This document shows, one piece after another, positions 1 through 9,862 of a stretch of DNA of 64,000 nt. The translations under genes and the position numbers were made by a program. Positions within the stretch are counted from its first letter, which is position 1, and each line of letters opens with the position of its first letter. Under the pieces are notes generated by a model that searched no databases, was not told where the DNA came from, and saw only the letters and a list, made by a program, of their open reading frames with translations. This DNA comes from Platerodrilus igneus (lineage: Eukaryota > Arthropoda > Insecta > Coleoptera > Lycidae), in the NCBI GenBank assembly GCA_036346225.1, contig JARFIW010000966.1, positions 620,001 through 684,000 of the forward strand, read 5' to 3'.

Positions 1-353
1 TTTCCTATGGTAGCCAATACGCTTAACGTGAAATCAGCTGATTAATTTTTATTGGTGAATTTTATATAAATTCAATAATTTGGGAAACATTTTTTAACAT
101 GTTTCTATTTATACAATTGAGAGATTTCTGATTTTATGTCTTATTTTACCGAGATTCAGTGAAGGGGGTTAAGCAACCTGTGGCTACCAAGATCCCCCAA
201 CATTTATAATTTGCCGAAATAATGGTTTTCTAGTTAATATGCTTATTGTTATGTAATTAGTTATTGTATGTATAAATAGAAATCATGTATGTAGGCTGTA
301 TTTCATGTTAATATCGCAAGGAAAACCCAGGAAAAACTTGCAATGCTACCTAG
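1..353 (+). repeat. Dispersed repeat, Penelope-associated (copy 1)
   Basis: This stretch recurs almost base for base at 54547-54898, in the same orientation, differing mainly by one T in a T-run and a few substitutions. Both copies end at the same point (ctacctag). The second copy abuts Penelope GIY-YIG coding fragments, so I infer this is a terminal (pLTR-like) or untranslated part of a Penelope-like element. It contains no convincing ORF. The window begins inside or exactly at the repeat edge. Confidence 0.75.
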
Positions 354-470
354 GATCGTTGTCAAAATAATAAAATAGATTTTAAAAACTATGAGTGGTT
401 TCATTCCCAAAGAAGATTAAGAAGAATGCTAAACCAACCACAACAAACATACAGGGAGTATTTCGATGGA
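353..470 (+). repeat. Penelope-associated end segment, three related copies
   Basis: The segment from ctaggatcgttg through the gaagattaagaa motif reappears inverted at 54298-54392. Its right part (gaagattaagaa, then aaaccaaccacaacaaac) is also found at about 17551-17600. The three copies have different flanks, so this is a dispersed element end. No protein is recognisable. Confidence 0.5.
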
Positions 471-1318
471 GTTCGTCTAGTAATAGCGAGGACGACCTGC
501 AGACCTGGTAGAAAATTACATGGCATCATCTACAGAGCGAAGATCTTCTAGAAATTCCAGGTAACGATTTAAATTTGTGATTTTTATAAACTGTAAATAT
601 TGGGGTGGCGTATGAGAGTGTTTTTCAAGGTAGTGTGAATTATTTACGTATTGAACAGAATATGGGTAAATAACTTTATTACGGTATTCAACTAGAAAGT
701 GAAGGTGTCTAGAAAGCTTTTAAACGTTCCATCAGAACGTGAAATTTTGTGAAAAGTACATGGCTTTGTTTTTTTTTGTTTTAGAGTATGCAAAGTCGAA
801 GGGCATACATTAATTGGGTTATTATGAGATCACCATACCCCACAGTTTACTTAGAGTATTAAAATAAATAAATAAATTATAATGAAGAGATTTTAGAGAA
901 GGTATTATTCAAGGTCCATTTACTCCGCGTACATTTTATGTGTTTGATGATTTTAAAATTAAATACAGGACAGTACAACGTAAAATTTATTGAAGTGTAA
1001 TGTGAACAATAAAATAATAATGAATTGCATTTGTAAATAGGAATAAATTAAAGATTGTATGTTTGTTGTATTTTGTGGTTTTATTGGGCGTGTGCGTGAA
1101 TGATAGGATTTTATGAATGAATATAGTTATCCAAAAGGAGGTCCTAATGAGCTAGCCGGAAGCAGTTGAAAAAGGCCATTCAACTGAGGAAGAGAGGAAA
1201 ACGAGTAAGCAATATTTTTTTGACTTATTTAAATTTTTGGAAACTTTTCCATATTCGAATTTGAAAATTTAATGTAATTTTCGAAAATATTTTTGTTGGT
1301 GAGGATTTTACCCGAGTT
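470..1318. other. AT-rich stretch without recognised gene
   Basis: No ORF of note, no RNA gene and no obvious repeat structure. Base composition is typical of the rest of the window. Confidence 0.5.
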
Positions 1319-1451
1319 CCACGGCATAATCCAATGACGGCCCAACGTTGGAGCTCGAATGTTTTTGAGAGAGTATTAATTTAGACCAGAGTACCACGGC
1401 AATCTTATGGCGCCCAATTCGTGAGGCTCGATTCTTATAGGAAACCACGGC
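1319..1451 (+). repeat. Short degenerate tandem repeat with PBS-like cores
   Basis: Units begin ccacggca at 1319, 1394 and 1445. Two units contain a block resembling the primer-binding site of insect LTR retrotransposons (1358-1380 gcccaacgttggagctcga; 1408-1430 tggcgcccaattcgtgaggc). The Ty3 element at 24-34 kb has a related PBS (TGGCTGTCCAACGTG). I infer a decayed leader of an LTR element, possibly duplicated. No LTR is visible beside it. Confidence 0.3.
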
Positions 1452-1460
1452 AATATATAT

Positions 1461-1494
<34 letters not shown>

Positions 1495-1502
1495 ATATAT
1501 AA
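1452..1502. repeat. (TA)n microsatellite
   Basis: About 50 bases of alternating AT with two AA interruptions. A second short (TA)n tract lies at 1610-1631. Confidence 0.9.
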
Positions 1503-2104
1503 TCAATAAAAATATTCTTGAGATATAGATCATTTATTAAAATATAAAATTATATCAACATATTACGCGTTTCAGTCTTATTGACCTTGATCACATATTA
1601 AAAATCTAAAATATATATATATATATATATAGTTAATTAATAAAACTTACAAAATATTACGTGTTATTTACATATTGTTTTGCATTGTACAAGATAATGA
1701 ATGGTGAAATTTATAATAGTGTTGATATGTCCAAGCAGTATCAGTATAGATAAGATTATTTTTACATAAAGATGTGTTCATTCCTATATATTTTATTATT
1801 ATTTAGTACATTTATAAAAGTTTAATAAAAATTTTTCTTTTTATATGTATATGGTGTTTTACTTAAATTATGTTAGTTAGAATCATAATATAAAAATTAA
1901 AGGGCTTTATTATTAATGTTAGTCATTCTTTAAAATTATCTTTAAAATTATATGAAATCTTACAATTTATTTAATGTATTATAGTTTAAAACTTATTATG
2001 TAGGATAATCGTGTATGTTGCTGTTGTTCTATGTTATTGTTATATTAATGTGTGAACAATTAAAGAATAAAACAAAAATAAAATACTTGAAATATAACAC
2101 AAGT
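1503..2104. other. AT-rich stretch, possible Penelope tail on minus strand
   Basis: No gene. The reverse complement of 1561-1600 contains a GTC-AATAA-GAC hairpin followed by TGAAACGCG, a layout like the tail of Penelope elements. It lies downstream of the minus-strand GIY-YIG fragment at 2394-2927. Two of the conserved hammerhead core positions do not match, so it is only suggestive. Confidence 0.3.
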
Positions 2105-2290
2105 GTAAAATATAAAATGCAATAAAATAAATTAATCTAACAATACAAATAACAATAAATAAACATATAACTAAATAAATATAACTAATACAAATATAAA
2201 TAAAATAAATGAATATAAATAATATAAATATAAATAAAATAAATATAAATAATATAAATATAAATAAAATAAATAATAAAATTACACTAT
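2105..2290. repeat. Low-complexity (AAATAT/AAATAA)n tract
   Basis: Irregular repeats of ataaat, aataaat and ataatata run through this region. It is simple-sequence DNA with no coding potential. Confidence 0.8.
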
Positions 2291-2393
2291 TGATAATTTA
2301 AAAATAAAGATAAAAATATATAAACCTGTACTAATAGGATATACGCGTAAAAAATTGACTAGATATATAATTTGTGGTTTGAATGATTTAATA

Positions 2394-2927
2394 TTATTTG
2401 TGTATAAGATTGTGGTATATGTGTGAGAAATGTTCATGATCGGTTTTACAGTTTATGCTATTGGTTTGTCGTTGGATGTGAATTATTTCCAGTGTGTTTC
2501 GTTTGGTATCATTTTTTTCTGTGTCTGTTATATTAGTGTTTTCAAAGTCGAATTTATGCATTTCATTTAACGCGTGGTTAGTGAGGGCTGTATCCCTTTT
2601 ATGCATTCGAACGGAATATTTATGTTCATAGATTCTTTTTTCAAGATATTGTTTTGTGTTACCGATGTATAAGCTATTGCATCCTGTACAGTCTATTTTA
2701 TATACACAATGGGTTTTATTTTTTATAGGAGTTGGTGGTTTGAATTTTGTAAATAGGGCGTTGGTACTATTATTGGGTTTATGAACTAATTTTATATTAT
2801 AGTGTTTTAAACAATTTTGGATTTTGTGTGATAGCTGTTTATAGTATTTTATGCTTACATAATTGGTTTTTTGTTCTGTTTTGTTGTTATTTCTTAAAAA
2901 ATACATTAAAACAAAATGGATACCCAC
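2394..2927 (-). pseudogene. Penelope-like element, GIY-YIG endonuclease fragment
   Basis: The open frame gives 177 residues. From about residue 74 it shows a GIY-YIG nuclease core preceded by a zinc-binding layout: VYKIDC, then C83, LYIG at 86-89, R98 and EH at 101-102, with H118 further on. The C..C-YIG-R-EH pattern is the hallmark of the C-terminal endonuclease of Penelope-like retroelements. The N-terminal ~60 residues probably correspond to the linker after the reverse transcriptase; the RT itself is not present upstream at 2928-3110. The YIGN in place of the usual YIGE/YIGQ is a variation at a less critical position. I read it as the 3' remnant of a 5'-truncated copy, not a host gene. 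Confidence 0.8.
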
Positions 2928-3047
2928 AATAAATTTTTAATCTCATTATAAAAAATGCATACATTTCATATATAATAAACCAAGAACAAGATAGATTCAT
3001 ATAATCGTAAGTAGCATTAACGTATTAACATTTTTGTAATCCTCCAA

Positions 3048-3085
3048 TTCCTGAAGAAGAAAATAAAATTTTTCGAAAGCTTGAA
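3048..3085 (+). ncRNA. Hammerhead-like motif of Penelope tail
   Basis: Here CTGAAGA (3051-3057) fits the CUGANGA core of hammerhead ribozymes. A GAAAA...TTTTC hairpin follows, then GAAA (3075-3078). Penelope-like elements are known to carry minimal hammerheads in their terminal repeats, and Penelope coding remnants lie nearby. One unpaired A at the base of helix II makes activity uncertain. Confidence 0.4.
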
Positions 3086-3154
3086 CTGATTAAAAGAATT
3101 ATCTAACTGCCCAGATTGACTACGACCCGATATTTACTATACAATATATATATA

Positions 3155-5003
3155 CAGGGTGAGTTTTTAGTGTGGCAACGGTCGATAACTCCGTTATTAT
3201 AAAAGCTACGTAAACCAAATTTGGAGGCATATTAGGTATGCCCAAAGTGCACATTTTAAAAATATTTGAAAGCATACAGAGTGTTTTATAATTCCATGGC
3301 ATATTAATCTTATATTTTTTTAAATGGAGCATCCTATATATTATTACATTTTTGAAAAGCCCATAAAAAGAGCTTTAATCTGATATCAAATTGTATTTGT
3401 CTATTCCTTTTAGTTTTTGAGATATTCAACTGTTTTTAGAAAAAATGACCCTGATTAGATACATTGCCACTGCACTAATACACAACTTATGTTAATTTTC
3501 AATATGCAGAAAATTTTACCATATACCATAGTATATTTGTAAATATCACTTTTTTGAAATTTCTTCCCAGTATACAGTGTGTGTCAGGTTTCGCAAAATG
3601 CAATTTTAAAAAAAAATTTTAAATGGCACCCTACCAATTTTATTGCTACAATGGATAGTTCATTAAGTGTCCTTTCATTTTTGTTAAGCATTCCCTATAC
3701 CTAAATCCATTACTTTCTAAGATATTTTTGATTTTCTTCAAATTTTATGAATGTTTTTAATTTACATAACTAAAAATAACCTACTATTGGAGAATATTAT
3801 AAAACAATTAATACATTTTGATTAACAATCAACTACACTTATCCAATAACAATTTTCACTAAAGATATAACAACCTACAATAATACGCTATCAACAGAAT
3901 TCTGCCAGATCAACAATATGCATTTTATAGAAAATGTTCAAGCACGAAATCAGGCAGGCTTTGAAAAAAATAACTATTACAATTAAAATGTCATTTAGGT
4001 TTATTAATTGTAATGTGTTGTCATTTAACAGGGTATCTCTCTTGGAATATTCTTGATGCAAGTAGGAAATTTCTTAAACTTTCTCTCAATACCCAAATCA
4101 TATCTATTTGTTCTTCCACGGTAAAATTCATTTTGAAAACTCCTTCAAGGATTACATTTAAAACAGAACTGATAATGTGTTAAATGACAACACATTACAA
4201 TTAATAAACCTAAATGACATTTTGATTGTAATTGTTATTTTTTTCAAAGCCTGCCTGATTTCCTGTTTGAACATTTTCTATAAAAAGCACGTTGTTGATC
4301 TGACAGAATTCTGTTGATAGCGTGTTATTGTAGGTTGTTATATCTTTAGTGAAAATTGTTATTGGATAAGTGTTAATCAAAATTGTTTTATAATATTCTC
4401 CAACAGTAAGTTATTTTTAGTTATGTAAATTAAAAACTTTCATAAAATTTGAAGAAAATCAAAAATATCTCAGAAAGTAATGGATTTAGGTATAGAGAAT
4501 TCTTAACAAAAATGAAAGGACACTTAATGAACTATCCATTGTAGCAATAAAATTGATAGGGTGCCATTTAAAATTTTTTTTTAAAATTGCATTTTGCGAA
4601 ACCTGACACACCTGTATACTGGGAAGAAATTTTAAAAAGTGATATTTACAAATATACTATGGTATATGGTAAAATTTCTGCATCTTGAAAATTAACATAA
4701 GTTGTGTATTAGTGCAGTGGCAATGTATCTAATCGGGGTCATTTTCTAAAAACAGTTGAATATCTCAAAAACTAAAAGGAATAGACAGATACAATCTGAT
4801 ATCAAATTAAAGCTCTTTTATGGGCTTTTCAAAATGTAATAATATAGGGTGTTCCATTAAAAAATATAAGTTTAATATGCCCTGGAATTATGAAACACCC
4901 TGTATGCTTCCAAATATTTTAAAATGTGCACTTTGGGCATGCCTAATATGCCTCAAATTTGGTTTACGTAGCTTTATAATAACGGGGTTATCGACCGTTG
5001 CCA

Positions 5004-5007
<4 letters not shown>
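3155..5007. mobile_element. Long-inverted-repeat DNA element (element A)
   Basis: The left arm (about 3155-4032) and right arm (about 4171-5007) are inverted copies of each other over more than 800 bases with moderate divergence; a ~138-bp spacer separates them. The left end starts cagggtgag directly after a TA run and the right end runs into a (TA)n tract, so insertion at TA is likely. The right arm lacks the outermost ~20 bases. The spacer carries a DUF4817-like fragment on the minus strand. ORFs called within the arms are shadows of the repeat. I infer a foldback-like Tc1/mariner-superfamily derivative. Confidence 0.75.
4021..4131 (-). pseudogene. DUF4817-like helix-turn-helix fragment in loop of element A
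   Basis: A 36-codon frame starts at the ATG ending at 4131 and stops at 4021-4023. It begins MNFTVEEQIDMIWVL and ends with an A..IFQERYP block. This matches the layout I know for the DUF4817 N-terminal helix-turn-helix of insect transposases (a VDM core, then an alanine-rich helix ending in ERYP or ERFP). Just after YP the frame runs into the inverted arm, so only the first helices are kept. It shows that the spacer is derived from a transposase gene and not from random filler. Confidence 0.6.

Positions 5008-5008
<1 letters not shown>

Positions 5009-5038
<30 letters not shown>
5009..5038. repeat. (AT)n microsatellite
   Basis: Uninterrupted alternating AT abutting the right end of element A. 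It may be the target tract into which the element inserted. Confidence 0.9.
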
Positions 5039-5040
<2 letters not shown>

Positions 5041-5492
5041 CTGTGATATTTCCTTAGCCCCTATTTTATTTTATTATTTAGCCCCACGATTGGACATACC
5101 ATAAAATGCTGTTATGTTTCTTCAGCCTCTATGATTATAAAATGCTGTGTTATCCCCTTTATATCAATCAAGCACCTATTATGCGAAATGTTAAGTAATG
5201 AATTTTCTTTGCCTCAACTAGCTGATTCAATTAAATAAAGCAATTCTACAATATAATGATTAAATATTTACAACCTTTTTAAAATCATCCCCTTTTTCAG
5301 AATATTTGCATATATCAGATTTAAGAAATTGAAGCCAGCAAAACGAGCCTTTTATTTATTTTCAGACACATTTTGAAACGTTTCAAGATGCCTATTACCT
5401 TTCATAAATTGATCAATAAAAGTAAGGTTTTGAAGACTCTTACATGTACCAAAATATTGAATTAAAACAGTTTTCAGTAATAAATTATCAAT
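5039..5492. other. AT-rich stretch without recognised gene
   Basis: No ORF, RNA or repeat that I can name. Confidence 0.5.
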
Positions 5493-5702
5493 ATGGCTAA
5501 CCTGGAATGGTTCTATAGTACCTCTGCATCCCCCAAGAGTTTTCGTGCCCAGACTGAATATTTAGAGTCGAATTTGGAAGTCGACATCAAACCAAAATAC
5601 TATCCAAATCGTTATTCAAAATCCCATAAATTAATCCAATTTAAGATTCAATTTGTATATCTCCAAAGTAATTTAACAGGAGGTGATCAACCAGAGAATT
5701 AA
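5493..5702 (+). other. Unassigned small ORF, 69 residues
   Basis: The frame starts MANLEWFYSTSASPKSF and has no family I recognise. It has no signal peptide or membrane segment. It ends at a TAA inside the first unit of the adjacent 12-bp tandem repeat. In the same frame the repeat continues as Pro-Glu-Ser-Ser units, broken by one more stop. It may be the relic of a coding exon with a PESS repeat, or chance. Upstream there is no clear promoter. Confidence 0.2.
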
Positions 5703-5712
5703 CCAGAGTATT

Positions 5713-5786
5713 CTCCAGAGTGATCTCCAGAGTCGTCTCCAGAGTCGTCTCCAGGGTCGTCTCCTGAGTCGTCCCCAGAGCCGTCT
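5713..5786 (+). repeat. 12-bp minisatellite (ccagagtcgtct)n
   Basis: Six to seven near-identical 12-mers run in tandem. As the period is a multiple of three, the plus strand encodes SPES repeats and the minus strand encodes acidic DDSG-type repeats. Confidence 0.85.
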
Positions 5787-6740
5787 ATAATACATCGGCT
5801 CTCTTGCACAATTTTTACACTTTTATAAAATGATTTTCATTTACTTTCGTACCTGTATATATATATATATGTATAACAGCTTACTAATCGACGTTACATA
5901 TGCGAGTTGTATATATGTGCTAAATATAATACATCAGTTTAATATATGTAAATTATAGGGTACTCATTGTTTCATTTACTGCGTACACAACACAATTAAA
6001 CTATTTTATTTAAATTTAATATAAGGCAATGTGTTTGTAGTGTCGTTTAGTGCAGTGTCTCGTTTAAAGAATGTGCACAGATCTACAATGGTACAGGTCA
6101 GATTCGCGTCCTTAGGCAAGATTTGCCTAGAAAACAAATTTGTACAAAAAAATTATTCCAAAAGTGTTATTAACAAATTTACGAAAAAGAGACCCAGAAA
6201 AGTGAATTTTTAATTTATATATTTTAATTTTGCAAATAAAAGGGATAAATATTTTAATAACCAGTATATAATTTTGCATATCTTTAAACATTTTGTTCAT
6301 TACTTCTGAGGTAAGCCAAAAAATTGATTTTTGTTCTATTTTTAAGTGGCGACAAAATTTTGAAAAAGTTACTAGTTTATTAAAGGATTTAGTGGTCCCT
6401 ACTGGTCCCTACTCTGCCATGCACCTTCAAAATAATTTTAATTTAGTCGTAACCCCCAAGGATCATTTCAAAAGTTCTACGGTATCTGCAGGAATCACTT
6501 TGAGAACCTAAGATGGAGATGAAGAAACAATATTTGTGTGTCCAACTTTATTAAATGCGACTGAAAACATTAAGAAATACAATTAAAACAGAAATGCTTT
6601 GCCACGGTGACACGGAGTCCTAATGGATTTTATAAAATAAAAGCATAGGTAAACTGTTATCTGTCTATAAACAATATGTGAAATAATTAGTACAAATTAA
6701 ACAACGCATCCACACGAATCCAGAATATTTAAAAATAATC
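5787..6740. other. Region with two weak ORFs, no recognised gene
   Basis: Frames at 6031-6213 (60 codons) and 6293-6511 (72 codons) on the plus strand resemble no family I know. The second contains WRQNFEKVTSLLKDL followed by a GPYSAMHLQNNF block that looks protein-like but is uninterpretable. The region could be a decayed element upstream of the Penelope-type tail at 6761-6790. Confidence 0.25.
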
Positions 6741-6754
6741 AGTTTGAAAAAGCT

Positions 6755-6795
6755 TAACTTGTTTCGCTAAGTATATCTTAGTATCTTCAGAAGAA
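6755..6795 (-). ncRNA. Degenerate hammerhead-like Penelope tail
   Basis: On the minus strand CTGAAGA (6784-6790) is followed by a perfect CTAAG-ATATA-CTTAG hairpin and then GAAAC (6761-6765). This is the order of a minimal hammerhead core. Two unpaired bases at the foot of the hairpin argue that it has decayed. No GIY-YIG coding sequence is next to it. Confidence 0.35.
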
Positions 6796-9752
6796 AAGAA
6801 TATAGCGTAAGGAAAAAATTCTTTGAAATTTTAAAGACATTTAAAAGAACGAAATTGATTTTAGTTTTTAATATATATCAAGATTTAAAAAAATTTCCCC
6901 GTACGTTTTTAGTGTGAAACTAGTTGAAGTTATTCCAAAAACATTATTTTTAAATGCACTAAATTTACAATAAAAACAAAGATAATAATTTAATAAATAC
7001 AATAAGTAGCAACATTTTCTTTTTTTAATTTGGATACACATTAATGAAGTTGATGGTTTAGTTAGTATGTAGTTGAGGTAACTGAAAGTAACTGTGACAT
7101 GCAATGTTTGCTTAATCTCCGTTTACCTATTGAACCGAAAGATACGTATAAATTCTGTTTCGCTCTTATTCATTTACGACTATAATACGCAAGCAATCAG
7201 AGAAATTTATAATTAAAATTAGAAAATATTCTTCGCATGATTCCTCGGGAACATAAATAGAGCATACAAAACTATTGTAAAGAATTTCTGTTAGAGTAGA
7301 CAGATCGCATGGTGCTAAATGAAATTTATCCCCTAGGGAGTCTTTGTGTAGAGATTATAAATTAGATATAAAATAAATCAAATTGTTTCTGATTTCTTAT
7401 TTGATAGTTAGATTGTGAAACAATAAGAACGCATCATCCTACTATAGAATATTATTTACATTCTAAGCGAGTTCCCCAAAGAAGACAGCAGCTCTTTCGG
7501 TAGGTACTTAAGAGTGGCAGGGACGGTATGGTGTTCTATGACATACCACTACGATGCGAAAGGCAACAGAAAACCAATTGTGTGTACGCGACGTTGTGCC
7601 TCTGTTTGCGTCTAACTCGCATGTGTTATTAAAAAGTAAAATTAAAAACACTATTTTTATAGCTTCTTATTTATATTCTCTTTTATTTATAATATTTCAT
7701 AAACAGTTCTTTCGTTAATAAAGTCAATTATTTAAAATTGAAAAATAAATATAAATTTAACACAAACCGTTTATGTAGATCCTTTTATTTGAATATCTGT
7801 TACTTTCTATTATCGAACATTTACAAAAAATAACATATGTTCAATACTTTACAATTGTAAAATTTTTGGACTTTGTAATTGTATTCCATGATTTAGATTA
7901 ATCAAATAGTTTGCTAGTGTACAAAAGTTGATTTAATTTCACATTATATTTATGTTGTGCTAAATTGCAGCACTGAGGGGTTACTTAAGTAAACATTAGG
8001 TAGTAGGAATGAATTAATTAACTTAGGGTAGATAGATTAGCTTTTAATAAGAATAAACTCCTATAAATTTATAAGCTTTGGAAGTTTACATTTAATAACG
8101 TTGATATTTCAATGTAGTAGTAAATTAGAATGAATACATAAATAAAAAAGCTTCTTGTACAGTAAAAAATTTAATAGAAATGTTGGTAAATATCAGTACT
8201 TTGCATCCCTTTGTGTTAAATTATAATAATTACAGATAAAAACGGAAAACAACCGTTCATATTAGAGAAATTGGTACAAGCTTACATGTGTTGAAGGAGA
8301 CAATTAACGATGAAATCTCTCACATTAGCGCAATAATTAGGCATACATAGTATATTGAGAAATATTTTTCATTTTTAGTTAGTATAGGAACCCAGTAAAA
8401 AGCTTTATGAATAATTTATAGAAGCTTAGATAGTTTGCAGTTTATAGTGGCGCTTTGCGTTATATGGTTTAAATGTAATACTGAAATCGATGAGAAGAAA
8501 CGTAGTGCATACATACTCAACCAGCAATTCGAAAATCGGGACTTCACGTTAAACGTATTTTCCATGGTGCATCAGGTTACAAGCGTGGAACTAAAAATAT
8601 TTCTTAGTATGGCAAAGTTACTAAAAACATTGAAAATAATTTAAATAGACAGGAATTCATAACATGTAATTCCATAAGGACGAAAACCCTTAACGCAGAT
8701 GTTAATAGTAAATAGATCGTCTTAAAATGTTAGTACACATATTTTTCATGCACAAAGAAGCGCTTGACACTAACAACTAACTCTGTGCAACTCACTCAAG
8801 CCGTAAGTTTATATTGTTGATTTCCCTAAAATAAAACAGCTTAAGAATACCGCCATCGCATAATGATGAGGGAAGTCAAATAATTTGCACGCTTGCGGTC
8901 TAGTTGTCAATGCAAGCTCGCTGCTTTTTCCGTAAGCAGGTAAAACGGTTTTCTAAGTAATCCGTGTAACGATGATACTATAAAGCCGGATTGCAGTGAA
9001 TAAAACCTCCTGAAAATGCAGATGATTTACGGAAACCTACAAGTTACCGTTAACTGACGGGTGTTTAGTTAGTAAATAACCTGTCAATACTAGTTGGGTC
9101 GTGGATTACAGCGCCTAAAGTTTATTTGCTTATAACCAGTGGTTGAATCCTGTATTTAGAGAAAAAGTTGTAAATGATATAAATTTGTTAACTTTTTACT
9201 ATCGCATGTTATATTTTTTATTGTTGGCGTAAGAGAATTTTTAATATTTGGACATATACGTGGGTGCTTGCTGAATAAGGGCGGAATGTAAACAAAAACC
9301 ATAATTGTATTCATGACAATTACATATACATTCAGTTTGTTCGATATTTAAACTAAATTCATTTTAAGATGTGCTTTCCTTTTTTTTTTAGATATACGCA
9401 AATTGGCCACTCAGGGTAGAGTTTAGTTTATTTGTGTATGCTATTCATGCTGCAATAAAGATTGGAGTGGAGTATTTTTGTTATGTGTACTTAGGTTCAA
9501 AGCAGTAAAAGAGTCATTGTAAACAAGGGTTCTTTAGTCTGTCATTTAAAAAAAAATTCTTCAGTAGATTACTTACCGTATATTCAAGGTTATAATATTA
9601 TATGAGTTGGCGACCAGTATTTATTGGACTAACAGTTCAAAAATTTTTTGAGGTAGGTTGCACGTGTTAAAATTTAGAAGAAATTTATTTTGCTATCATT
9701 GAACTCACCCGTCCCCATTAGTGTAAATTTTGTTGTTACGTTTCAGGTCATT
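6796..9752. other. AT-rich region without recognised genes
   Basis: Nearly 3 kb in which I see no convincing coding sequence, tRNA or repeat. Short frames at 6868-7104 (minus) and 8435-8644 (plus) have no recognisable features. A run of T lies at 9379-9390. Confidence 0.5.
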
Positions 9753-9862
9753 AGCAAGGTAGGAATTTTTAACGTGTGTGACAACACTCACACACGGACC
9801 AGGGGCGTATTTTTGTGAAAAATGCTCGCCTAACATTTTTCAAGCGAATCATGTCGGGATGG
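9753..9862 (-). mobile_element. tRNA-derived SINE, truncated copy
   Basis: This matches the central part of the full SINE at 11180-11475: gtgacaacactcacacacgg, then the block gtgaaaaatgctcgcctaac. It lacks the tRNA-related head and the distal tail. It lies in the decayed BEL/Pao integrase, directly after its conserved DYA segment. Confidence 0.75.

Noticed and set aside
4820..5104. 94-codon ORF ending in a Tyr-Ile repeat (and its partner at 3120-3332)
   Set aside because: Both are readings of the inverted arms of element A, and the Tyr-Ile run is a translated (TA)n tract.
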